Source of the DNA: Eudorina sp. 2006-703-Eu-15
Taxonomy: Eukaryota > Chlorophyta > Chlorophyceae > Chlamydomonadales > Volvocaceae
DNA length: 64,000 nucleotides
Reading direction: 5' to 3'
Assembly: GCA_003117195.1 (NCBI GenBank)
Contig: BDSI01000145.1
Location: 124,001-188,000 of the forward strand
In this document: positions 23,952-35,891 of the stretch, piece after piece
Layout: each line of letters starts with the position of its first letter
How positions within the stretch are numbered: the stretch's first letter is position 1
The notes under the pieces: model-generated
Databases searched by the model: none
The model's input: the letters and a program-made list of their open reading frames with translations, nothing else
What the model was told of the DNA's origin: nothing
Position numbers and translations under genes: made by a program

Positions 23952-26900
23952 CCGGCCGACTCGGGTGCGGGCGTTGCTGAGAAGCGGCCGGAAACGTTGG
24001 CAAGTTCTACGCCGCCTCTTCTTCAGCCAAACCCAACTAATGTTCACGTACAGAACGACTCCCGATTAGCGGCGAAGCCACCCTTACCCGACGCTCGGCC
24101 TGCCGCTGCGGCGGCGTGGCAACAGCAACCACCCTCCAGCGTCGTCTCAGTGCCGGCGGTCGGTGATGATGTGCTGGCGGCCCAGGGCACTCAGGGCAAG
24201 GTACGCATGTCGATTCGGGGCCCGGGTAGGCTTTAGGGTTTCCTGCTCGTTACGTTGGTATGCATGACTTTTTGCCCAGGCTTACTTTTGCGTCTGTTTC
24301 ACCCAGCCCGTTTCCCGCCGTACGTACGTAATAGATGTCGATCGTCAAGTGCACGGCCACGGCCTACCTTGCTTTCAGTAGACTGCAAGCAAAGCTCGCT
24401 CTCTCCCCCAGCATCTCGAGGAGTCTTTGCAGTTATAATCACCTAACACAGCGGTCGGCATCAATCGATACAAAACTCACGATGGCATCTGGAACAAATC
24501 AAATGAAGGGTCCCCATGCATCCAGATCGGCGACAGAAATGGGTATTGCCTCCGGGGGGGGGGTAGGGAAGTTATTTCCTGAACACATCCTATGAAGTTG
24601 TTTTAGGACCCCCCAAACCGACCGACCGACCGACCCTGCCGTACGGTTCCGGAGCAGAAGTCTGCTGACATCCTCAAATCTTCACCAAATCGAATCGGAA
24701 AAACGCCTGTTGGCTCCTTTATGCATTTTCTATTTATTCCAATTAATATAAGAGCGAACGCACGCATCGCAACTTGTCGTCAGTGGCGCCACACCCCCTC
24801 GGCCCATCCCCATCCGGAGTATCCGGAGGCGGGCAATAAACGCACGTTCTCGCAGGTTTTCCGCGCCGCATTAAATACTTCGGCCATGGCGTGACCGTTG
24901 CGCAGTGCACAGAGGTCAAATTAAGTGTCTGTACGTCAGGACGCACGCCCTTAACCCCAACCCCACAAAAGCAAAGTCTTGGCCCGACCAGGGCCTGAAT
25001 CTCGTTCATTGGGAATGCGTTCAGAGTACCGTTGAAGCAAAACGCCTTGATGTCCGGGCAGGGCCTGGGAACCTTGCCTCTCCGAAGTCAGCGTGCGCTT
25101 CTACACGCCGTGAACCCTGGCCCGCCCCCCACGGCTCCCACGCCCGCCGCGGACCCTGCCTCGGCTACCCCGGCCACGCCTTCCCCTGGCTTGACCATGC
25201 AGCTCATCTGCCCCAGAATCGGGCGGTGCAGCTGACCCAGCGGCCGGCTCGTTGGCGGGCTCAGCACCCGGCTCGGTGGCATTGGCACCTTCCCCGGCAT
25301 CCTGGCCAGCACTGCCGTCACCCCCAACCAGCTTTGCCCAAAACTTTGAAGCGGCCTTCCCCAGAACATTGGCCCCGCGTTTGAGCTCGGCTATCCGGCC
25401 GGGTGCGGGCTGAGACCCCAGCTTGGCCTTCTTTACCACAGCGTGGAACTCCGCCGGCTCCACTGCGTACTTAGCTACCTCCGCTGGGCTGACGTGCTCA
25501 CTGCCATGAGCCAGCTGCAAGTGATCCAGGTAGTGATTCGTCCAGATGGTGCCCGCAACATTGGCTGACGAGCAGGCCTGGCACTCGACGGGCACGTTTG
25601 TGCACGGTGCCGAATGCGTAGACTTGCGGGCTGACGCGTACCGGATGCCATGAAAAAGCGTTTCGCCTGGACGCGGTCCTGCTGTAGCGACCTTTTCTGC
25701 TTGCAATCTATGCTGTTGAAGTGCGCGGCCCACTTGTGAGAAGGGGTGTTCGCAGGAAGGCACTTGCCGCAGCCCTCCCGACATGGAACTAGTTGAGTAG
25801 TCTTTGCGGCACTTCCAGATGCATCATTTTTTGCCTTCTATATTGTCACGATCTCGTTTGCGCAGCTGGGGCTCGTCAGCATTCATCTTTGCGGGGATGG
25901 GCTGTCGCCATAGGGATGCCTCAGGTAGGTGACCGACGCACGCATTAAGTCTATGACTTGTCTGAATAGCGCAAATGAAAGAGCTCAATAAGAGGAATCG
26001 TTTCATCTAATTTTCAGCTCAAAACTCGCAACATGGAAGAAGTTTCAGAAGGGTCCTCCGAAACCTCCCAGGCCCCCGACCCCGACCGACCGACCGCTGC
26101 CGTACGCCAAACTTTGGAGAAGCCGTACGTATTATTCCCTGAGCCAATCCATGTAGTTTTTTAATATTATTAAAGGCCTTAATTAGTACAAAGTAAATCA
26201 GGATATGCTCAGTTATTCTGCTTTCTACCCCCCCCCTGATTGCCTACGTAGTATTAACCAACTAAACCAACAGCTCCCCATGGCACGACGAATCGGAGGA
26301 GGTCCATTCGTGCGTATGGTTGCAAATAGATGGTGTTGACTAGGAGGTGTCACACCCTCACGGAACCCAACTTGCACGTGGGCACGTGCTGGACGACGTA
26401 GGGGTACGCACGGCGGGTGGGTGTATGTATGTAATGTATGTGGCATGGGACAGCGACTTCCAGCGACCCATGCTCATCGGTAGGGGCGGCCGCCCCGCGG
26501 GTTGGCGGTACGTATTGAGCATGTATGTGTGGCTAGCTGGTTCGTTCGTTCGGGCCAACACTCAGGTCCGTGCGTCCCTCGCAGCCCCTCCAGCGAGAAC
26601 AACGAGTAGCACACTCGCGGTCGATACGTAGACATTCCCCAGCCATACACTCGGTTGGCATCTGAGGTCGTCGGCGTACCCGGTGCATTGATTGGTCATC
26701 GTTATTATCAACAACCAGGGTGGCTATCTTAACATTGGGAGTACCTACGGCCAGAGATACACCTGGCTTCGAAACGCTGAAAGTATCTGTCTATGGGGAG
26801 ATTTCCCCGGCTGGAAGCGGTCCCAAATATCTACAGAGATGTGTACACCCGGGTACACTAAGGGTTGTGACCACCTACTACGGAACTAGTAGCCCTAAGA

Positions 26901-28957
26901 AACCTCTGTTCCAGGCCTGCCTCACCCGGTGGGATTCGGCCCTGAGCGAGCGGTTCGGACTGACTATCTGACCGCCCGAGCGAGTATCTGTCAATGGGGA
27001 GAAGTCATTTTTATCTTAAGATAGCCACCCTGTCAACAACTAACTTGACGGATCGGGTGGCTCGTTCTACTCGTTCGCTATGGAATGGGCTTACCCGGCG
27101 GGCTTCGTTCGTAGGCCTTCGCTTTTTATTGTTTCCATAGTATGGCTGTAACAACCCTACGGCACAGCCGACACAGAAAAAGAAGATAACAATGAGCCCT
27201 CACAACGAACAGGTCCTGTAGCCTTCGTCATCGAACGCTACAATGGCCGCCCGTACTGGGAACCTCGTTGTATGCCTTAACGAAGGTCCGTCGCACTCAG
27301 ATGACGAGCGTTTGCCGCCGGTGCCACCAAGAAACCCCTCGCTGTGCAACCACGTCTAACACCCGTACGTGCAATTTGGTATGAAGTTTAGTTCCAAGGG
27401 CTTAGTTGCAACGCTGGGTTACAGCGGTATAAGTTCCAAACGGAAACCCAAAGCAGCATCTGGAGACGCTTTCATTCGGTCGGGCTGTGTTATATACATA
27501 CATTAGTAATGCATGCGGCGCTTCCTTGACCGTCCCGACCTTCAGCTAGCTAGGTACGTAGGCATGCCTGCAATTGGAAGCCATTCAAACAAACGACAGC
27601 AGGGGCCCTACGTCGGTGACTAGCGCAACCCTGGGAGCGGCTACATATCTTAGATTCATGCATGTGTATTTCCCCCCTCCTGGATGGGCGGGATGTGAAC
27701 GCGAGCAGGTTAGGCAGGTAAAGATGCGCGCGCTTACGTACCGTATTCACATACCTATGGGGGAAAAGGTCGGTGTGAAGTGTATCGCCACGCCCGGCAC
27801 AACGTGGCGGGCGGGCGGGGACGTGCGCTGGACATATGCACGGACGGACGGCTCTGTCGTCATGCCGCGGGCCAGCCAGCCAGCTAGGCTGCTCTTATTG
27901 TTCCCCATGGCTGGACTTTATTTCCTGGTGTAGTCTTTCTCGATGTGCTGTCTCAAGGCATCAGAATGTGGTATATTTATTTACTGTATGCGCGCGTTGT
28001 TTAAGGGTTGGGAGCCGACATTGGTCACCAGTATTTTGTTTACGCAGGTATCCGCCTGCGGCCCCTATCCGTGTTACCTGGCCCCCGAAACCGTCTTCTG
28101 GTATGTGGCCGGACCCATAGATTGGCCCGACCCGCTTGACGCGCACATCTCGGGCTATCCCTTTAACCGTGGCTCAAGGCCACTTACACCGGGGGCGGAC
28201 TCGGACCCGACTGAAGAGCCGGACTGTCCAAGTAGTCCAAGCGGGACCCCCATTTCTCAACCATTTTGTCCCGACCCGGATCAAACCGGTGACCTCATGG
28301 TCACAGACTCGATGCCAAAGGGAATGGCCAAGTTCAGCGATGGTGAAGGGTTGGTGGATGGTTGGTGGATGGTGAAATCTATATCATGCAGGGGCGTGGG
28401 CCCCACAAGACATGCTGCTTTTCCTCATGTGTGTGTATGTTTCGTTGTCAAACGAGTATGCTTTTAATCCCTACGTACATACTCATTATCGCAGGGACAT
28501 GCTGATGACGATGCCGCCGACGACAGTCCCCGAACGGACAGCAGCTTTTTTGGGGAGGTCTTCTCACAAGGGTTTCCGACGGACACGAAGACTCTTGCGC
28601 AACTGATTAACGTACGTACTAACTGTGGATTATGATCCGATAATGGCGACAACGACTCGAACGGCACGCGCAGTGCATAATTGAAAGGATGAGGGACGCA
28701 CCATGCTAATAATCATGTGTGCGTCCTACGTACGTACAGGACGCAATACATAGCTACCTTGGCTACCTTAATTGCACCGTCGTCGATGTCACCACCATTA
28801 GCCACGCTGGCTGCCTTTAAAACATGATGTATATATGTTATGTTGGGAGGCGGCGGCAGCGAGCAAAGGTGGCCGGCCACGCACTTATCGCACCTGCCAG
28901 CCGCACTCACTACACCTGCGCATGCACCCATGGCGGCGGGCTCATCAGCCACGCATG

Positions 28958-29024
<67 letters not shown>

Positions 29025-32000
29025 GGCCATGCATCTTCAGCCATCCGCACACACATGCAGAGGAGCACTATATACTGCCGGCGAGATGCTTAATAACCTT
29101 TCTAGTACTAAGGAGCGAGGCGCATGTAGAGCAAGTTAAAAACGATCCTACCTGCAAGCACAATCAAATGCGTAACCCGGGGTGACTCGGGGCTGAACTT
29201 TGGCCTGGTTTACACTACCGTACGTACCGCGGAGACTTGCATCCTATCCTCGCTAGCTTATTACTTACTGCGTGCGTGTTGTTACCCGCACCCGATCCCA
29301 TGATTCGCGCGCATGTTGACCATGCTTTTGACCGATCAGTCGTTACCATCATTGACAGCAGCGCAACCCACGGCAACTGGTTGTAAGTCATGCAGCAGGC
29401 GTTTTCACCATGTTAAGCGGTTGCGCTCGCTGTGTGCGTGCGGCCGATCAATGCAGACGAAGATAAAGGAAGGGGACAAGCCAGGAAGGGTTTCCAATGC
29501 ATCGAAGGCATGGAGGTTCCTTCAAAGAGGAGTGGAAATCCTGGGCGATTCCGACGTTATGGGCGTTTTTGGCGGTGAGTACACCATCCAGCAAAGGGGG
29601 TTGGGGGCCCGGACATGCTTGGTCAGTGTAATAAAATAATATAATAATGATAATAATAATAAATTCATGTATATTATTAGTAAACATTTATCACTGTAAG
29701 TACTATAATCATGATTGGTATTGTTGTTATGATTTTTATTTACATTTACAATCATTATTATTGCTATTGTTATTGCATGCTTCTGAATTCATGCCAGTTT
29801 CGATTTAGCCTTACTTCTGGCGTGGTGCATATGCTCGTGCATTCAGTGAAATTGGTCTGCAAGGTGTTCGTTGAGCTTGGTACGCTGGTAGAAACCGCCA
29901 TCGAAAATGCGGACGCAATTAAACAGCTGGAGCTCGAGTCCCTCGTCTTCTTCCTATCCCTGATGGAATGCCATGAGCGCTCTGCGAATAACAAATCGTT
30001 CAGGATGGTTGTCAGCGATTTTAACAGGATGGTCGAGGTATGCAATTCGGGCAGCACGGCCACGCATGACTCTTGTTGCCGTCGCAAAAAAATGAGCATA
30101 TAAAGCCAATGCTTACTCCATCCATGCATTACATATCAGGCCATCTATTGGCTGGTGCAGCTATATATGCAATATACAATATATGGCGTTCGTGCTGCAC
30201 ATGTGCGTACACCAGTGTGTGTGCTATATATCTTCAAAAACGGGTGAATCATCCCTGTTGCAGTGTGGCGTCCCATCGTGATGTGGTATTGTGGTCCGTT
30301 GCGAAAAGGGCTACGCACGCACAGTATTCGAATACGCAGCTAGAACGAACCCAGCCCCACCATTAACCGGCGCGCGCATTGATCCGAACAGATGATTCCA
30401 TTTTCGGGAGGACAACATACAGTGCGTGCTTGGGAAAAGTATTCCAACCGGCTGTTTTGGCGGACCATGCCGATTGCGAGGACATCAAGAAAGGTTGGCC
30501 ACGAGTGTTTTGGCATGTTTTGCAGGGCGGTCCGCCGCCAAACGGATAGAAGCAAGATACATACCCTCGACCTAAGTATATCTTTATAGTGTAGATACTG
30601 CATGTACGTACTTGTGCCATGATGCCAAGCCCGAGAGCGCGCGGCAATATGTACATTCCCATCATCGCTTCACGCTCGGACGTCGGTCTTTGCACAGCAA
30701 CAAGGTACATCGATCGATGCGATGCGTGCTGCCGTTTAATTGTTGTGACGACAGAGTCTAAACGAGCAGCTGACGAAGTGCTCCAAACCGTCCATACCCG
30801 GCCGAATCTGCCAAGTCGCTGGTGCACATTTTGATGCCGACGAGATTAAGCGAATGCAAGACGGGCTGCAAAAGCTCCATCTTCGGCTCATTCAAGCCCA
30901 GAACCAAGTAAGGACGGGTACATCGTTTACACCGTTTATCATGAAGACTGTGTGTGTTGTGACCCGTCTTAACTACTGACCACTACAGTTATCCCCCCAC
31001 CTTCCTGGGCTCGACGTCCGCGTCGAGTATGTATCGAACCGGGTTCAGCCGAATAATCACTTGTCATTCGTACCACTGACACCCGCCTGCAGGGCGACCC
31101 ACGGCAACTCGCACATCATTCGCTCACGACCACAGGCACGCACGAACCCAGTTCGGGTTGCCATCGCGGCTCAATCCGGGGGCTCCTCGGTCTCGATACC
31201 ATTTGTTGTGACCCGTCTGAACTAAAGACGGTTGCAGCCTGATGCTACCGATCTCGGATCACTCCAAGACGACCACTACAGTGTACGTGCTACTGGCCAC
31301 ATAGATGCATCCCTTCCTTCGCTAGATTTGCTCGATTACGTTTCATCGTGCTGATGTGCGCGCTTTGGTGCGCACTTTGTTTCAGGTAACTCAGGAGTTA
31401 ATTTCGGAGCATCGCTACGAGACGAGTGGACCTTGGAGAGTCATTCCTCACCCCGTAATGCGGGCATTTTGGCAGCAAGTCGTGCCGGCGGAAACCATTA
31501 CTTGGAAGCATTGGTGGAAATGCTTTCCGGTGAAGTTGCGTAGCCTGAGGAACCTGCCAGCGGGTTCGGTTACCGAGGACGAGCTGCAGGTCCTCACAGA
31601 GGCGTTGGCAGATGCAACGGAGCAGCATGTATTCCAGGTACGTAAATTAAAGTATCATGTGTATACGTGTACGTATAACAGGACGCCCTTATCAGGCCGT
31701 TTGCGTGGTTTGGCTGGGCAATCAAGCAAGCCGGTTGTGCACTGCATACACAGCAGTTGTATTGCCGTTGTTCATTCAACATGTGTGAATAGCGTGAACA
31801 TCGATCCACCATGCAATGCTCCCTCAGGATAACGTGTCAGTGTTTAATTAATTCAACGGGACACGCTAATATTGACTGCAGCCAAATTGATATAGTTCCC
31901 GTCCTTCTGTAATTCATCATGCACGTCGTCCGTACGTGCTGGCCCATTGCAACCAACGTCGTCTGTCAGAACGCAGTGGACCCAGATAACCCCGAAGTAC

Positions 32001-35000
32001 TTTCCGCCATGGCGACTTCTCTTTTTTTCGATGACGCCCGTCGGCGATTACCCGAGTATTTGGAGGATGATCGAGTAGCTAGAGCGCGGGCGGGGCTTCA
32101 AACAGGTTTGTTCGTGCACCTTGCTTGGTCCAGCATTAATATGCCGGCTGCTTGCTCGCCGCGTTTCGCCAGTGCGGTATAGATGCATGATGACATGCCA
32201 CCTTGCTTTGTAACCTGCACAAAGAACGGTGGGGAGTATGTACGTACTAGTGGCAGGTGCGTGGACGACAGGTACTGAACAAGCTGGCACCCCTCAAACC
32301 TATCACGGCCCTATCTAGCTAGGATATGGGGGCACAATATTATATATATAGGTTTATATATAGGGTATATATAGGGTATGTATATAAATATAAAGATACA
32401 ACTGATTCAAACAATATTGTGCACATATACATATGTTTAGTAGCCAGCGATCACTGGTCATGCTGACCCGCTGTCTGGCTGAAAGCCCCTTCGGGTTACA
32501 TACCGTCAAGGTTGGCGCAATTCTGTTGACCACTCATATCAATCGGAAACCGACGAAGCCTAGGGCCGGTCTTCAGGCGGTTGCCTTATTAATACTAGTA
32601 TTGTTATTGCTAGTTATATATCTTTCAAATCAAATGTATCATTTTTATAAAAAACAAGTAGGGGTCGGCTTCCTCGAAGCCGGAAAAGGGCGGGGCCCCC
32701 TATAATCCGTACAGGCCGCTTGCTTTAGAACGAAAACTCTATTACCGCGCAACAGTGTGAGAGAGTGAAAGGTTACCATTGGGGGTGTCGTTGATGTTGA
32801 AGGTGGATTGGCGTGCATAGATTCACCAAGCCCAAACACGTCGGCAGCCCCGAAACCATCCTGCAATACGCGCCGCCGGCGACGGCGGTCACCGTATCGG
32901 CACTATGGTAACGATAGTCGCCTCTGCACTACCACATCCGTCTGTCAAGCAGATGATCACAAAGCAAGCTTGAAGCATCCTTGTTTTGCCGTGAAACTGT
33001 AGTTGTTTGGTCCGTCGGCATGCAACCCTTCAGTTGCACGCCCGCAGCAGACGTGAACCTCTAAAGTTTGCTATCAATAGTTACATAGCAAATGTAAGGC
33101 AAAAACAGGGTGCGAAAAAGCCGCGGTGAGACCTGGACTTTGGGCCATCGGAACTGGAGAACTCGTTGGCACTCGGTACGCTATCCCTTTGCATCTTGAA
33201 ACTTTGATTCAATACATATTGTTGATTTGTATTCATCTGGCAAGACAGAAAGGCAAATCTTGATGTTGGTGGTATCTTGATGTTTGAACATCAGAACACT
33301 ATCGAAGTTCAATTTAGCACGCGCCGCCCATTCCTAATTCAAGTATTCATCACGCGGCACCCGTTGCAACAAATATGAGCGCGAGAGGCGTTGGTTGGAT
33401 GTTGACTCGGGTCCATGGGGACCGCGGAGCTTTACTTTGACCGTTTGTGCGCAAAGAATTTTTTTCAGCCAAACCAAAGTTACCTTGCAATAGAGGACAA
33501 TTAATATGACAAACATAGCGAATTAGTTTAGCGGATAATGAACGTTTTGCCGTTACCGGACACACACACACACGGACATGGGCAATCCTAGGGGGCGGGG
33601 CCCCCCGAACGCGCTTCGCGCTGGGGCCCCGCCCAAAAACGAACAAACGGGACCATGCGCGGGTGTCCCTTCAAGGGATCTATGATGACATAACGAAATC
33701 CCTGTATGATGGGTTTCCTCCCCAAAGCAAAGCGTATTGATATTGCGTGGTTAGCGTGGTGCATGCTTTGGCAAGTGATCTGCTGGGTTCTTTGCTCTGA
33801 TTAATACGTTCCTGAGGAGTGAATAAATTATTTGCTATATATATGCAGGACCGGCCGCTCACGCCGGAACCAACAACCTGCCGGCTCGCTGCCAGGAATA
33901 CCTCCCAAACGACGCTGTCCTAGTCGAGCCGCACGTGGCCAGGCTGGCTGAAAGTGGCACGCCGCCAGTTTCCCGCTTTCTCCACATTCATGGCCCCAAC
34001 GGATTCGGTAAAAAGGAGATGGCGGTGGATGTCGGCCACCAGGTGGTCGCAAGAGAGGGAGCTCCCGGTAAGCCTGCTGGCGCGCCGACATGCAAAGGCC
34101 GCCCATGATAAATGCGAGATATACTAGATGTGTATAGCCAAGCCAGGCCGTGTATATAGACCGTGCTAACGCAACTAGTATATATACCCTAAACCCTAAA
34201 CCATATACATACCAGCCACGCCTGTTACCACGGTGCGCTAGACCAGCGTGATATCTATACGGTAAGACAATCCAGGCTGATATACCCTATGTGTATACAA
34301 CGTCAGGTCAGGTGACACTACCGCGGTTAGGCGGTTTAAGGTCCTGGGTTCGAGTCCCAGGGTGACCCCCGACATTGTTCGGGAGCATGAGATTATGGCT
34401 AGCTGCTGAGATGTGGAGTTGAGATCACAGTTGATGGATTGAGATTCGCACGCTAGATCGGTGGCGATTGCTGAACCCTCTGTCTCTACGGATGTGCGGG
34501 TGAATGGATGAGGTGGGATCCTTAGTTGGCAGGATCAACCGCCTTGGACCTTCGGTTCGTATGGCGTAGGTTCGATGTGATGATGGTTGAAGGTGTCCTA
34601 TAGCATCATATAAAACCGCGGCATAAACCCTTATGCAATAGCCTATATATCCGGCTATTGCATAACAGCTTCTGTGTTGTACACACGTTGTGTCACCGAC
34701 TATTACGGACGGAGATGATCTTTTATAAATCCGTCAGGTTACGCCCTTGTGTATGCTCGCTGTATATATGTGTATGGGCTTATTAATGTATGGGAGTCCG
34801 CTTATTGATCCGCGCGCAAGATTGTACGGACGGTTGCCTTCCAGGCGTATGTAGAGTGTTGATTTCGTTGGGCGATAGATATCGTTGCGTCATTGCATAA
34901 TTGGCACGCTTTGCACTACCCATGGTCCTCTGATTACTTTGTGGTGAGGCCGAATATAATTGCTGGCATGCCTGCTGCTGTCGTTAACTGACTAGATGGA

Positions 35001-35852
35001 CTAGATGACCTAATTACTTTGAGCCGATACCGGATTATTACAACTACTCCTTGACACCCCCTTCTCCCCGCAGATGGGGCTTTCTGGGTTGACGCATCTG
35101 GAATCCGAGACCCTGTTATATTAGAAAGCACTTTACGAACGACACTAGGTGACAGAAGGGACCAGGTGCGTACCCCGCCCCTATGTTTATGAAGGTGGAT
35201 TGGTAGCGCTTATGCATGATGACACACCGTAATAACATTATCGCTAGATCAGCTAGATCACGTATAAGTATTCGCTAGATCAAATAAAGCTAGATGAAGT
35301 GCATATTTAGAGCGGGCAATCGATCGATCCTCGCCTCGCTCGGCGATTAATCGATTAGTGACAGAGATACACACAGCAGCGCCGACGCCGGCATGCATAC
35401 CTCCTGACCGTTGAATATACACCTACGTACGCTTTTATTGATTTCGTGTATTATTTTTAATCTTTTACGGACGGATGCACGCACAGGAGAGTACAGCGAC
35501 TCTTCGTGAGATGGTTGCACCAACACCATTCGATGGCGGCTTGGAGCCAGCAGGTGCTAACCGGCCTCGAGGAGTGCTGTTGGTATTTCGTAACGTCCAG
35601 CAGTTGATGGACAACGCGGTTGGCGACCTGCGTGCGCAGGTTGAGCAGGTGAACGGACGGGAGGATAGTGCCGGGCGCGCTGTACATACATGCCGACTTG
35701 CTTATTCATCGAAATATTCGGACAACGCGACGTACATGGACCCCGGACGGCAGTAGGTGTGCGGGCATACATGCCAGCTTCGTCGACGTATTGTTGTGGC
35801 GGCCCTTGCTTAGCAATATCACGTACGAACCGATCGAACATCCTTATAATAT

Positions 35853-35891
<39 letters not shown>

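Noticed and set aside
28713..29185. Open frames with long His, Ser, Ile or Asp runs
   Set aside because: Explained by the ATC microsatellite at 28,958-29,024.
30989..31026. Small extra exon in the NLR-like gene (LSPHLPGLDVRV)
   Set aside because: It leaves phase 2 and would need a second, unsupported exon; skipping it joins 30,907 to 31,386 in phase 0.
34306..34367. A tRNA gene
   Set aside because: Only the T-arm is good; the unit is about 62 nt, the acceptor pairs badly and no anticodon arm forms.
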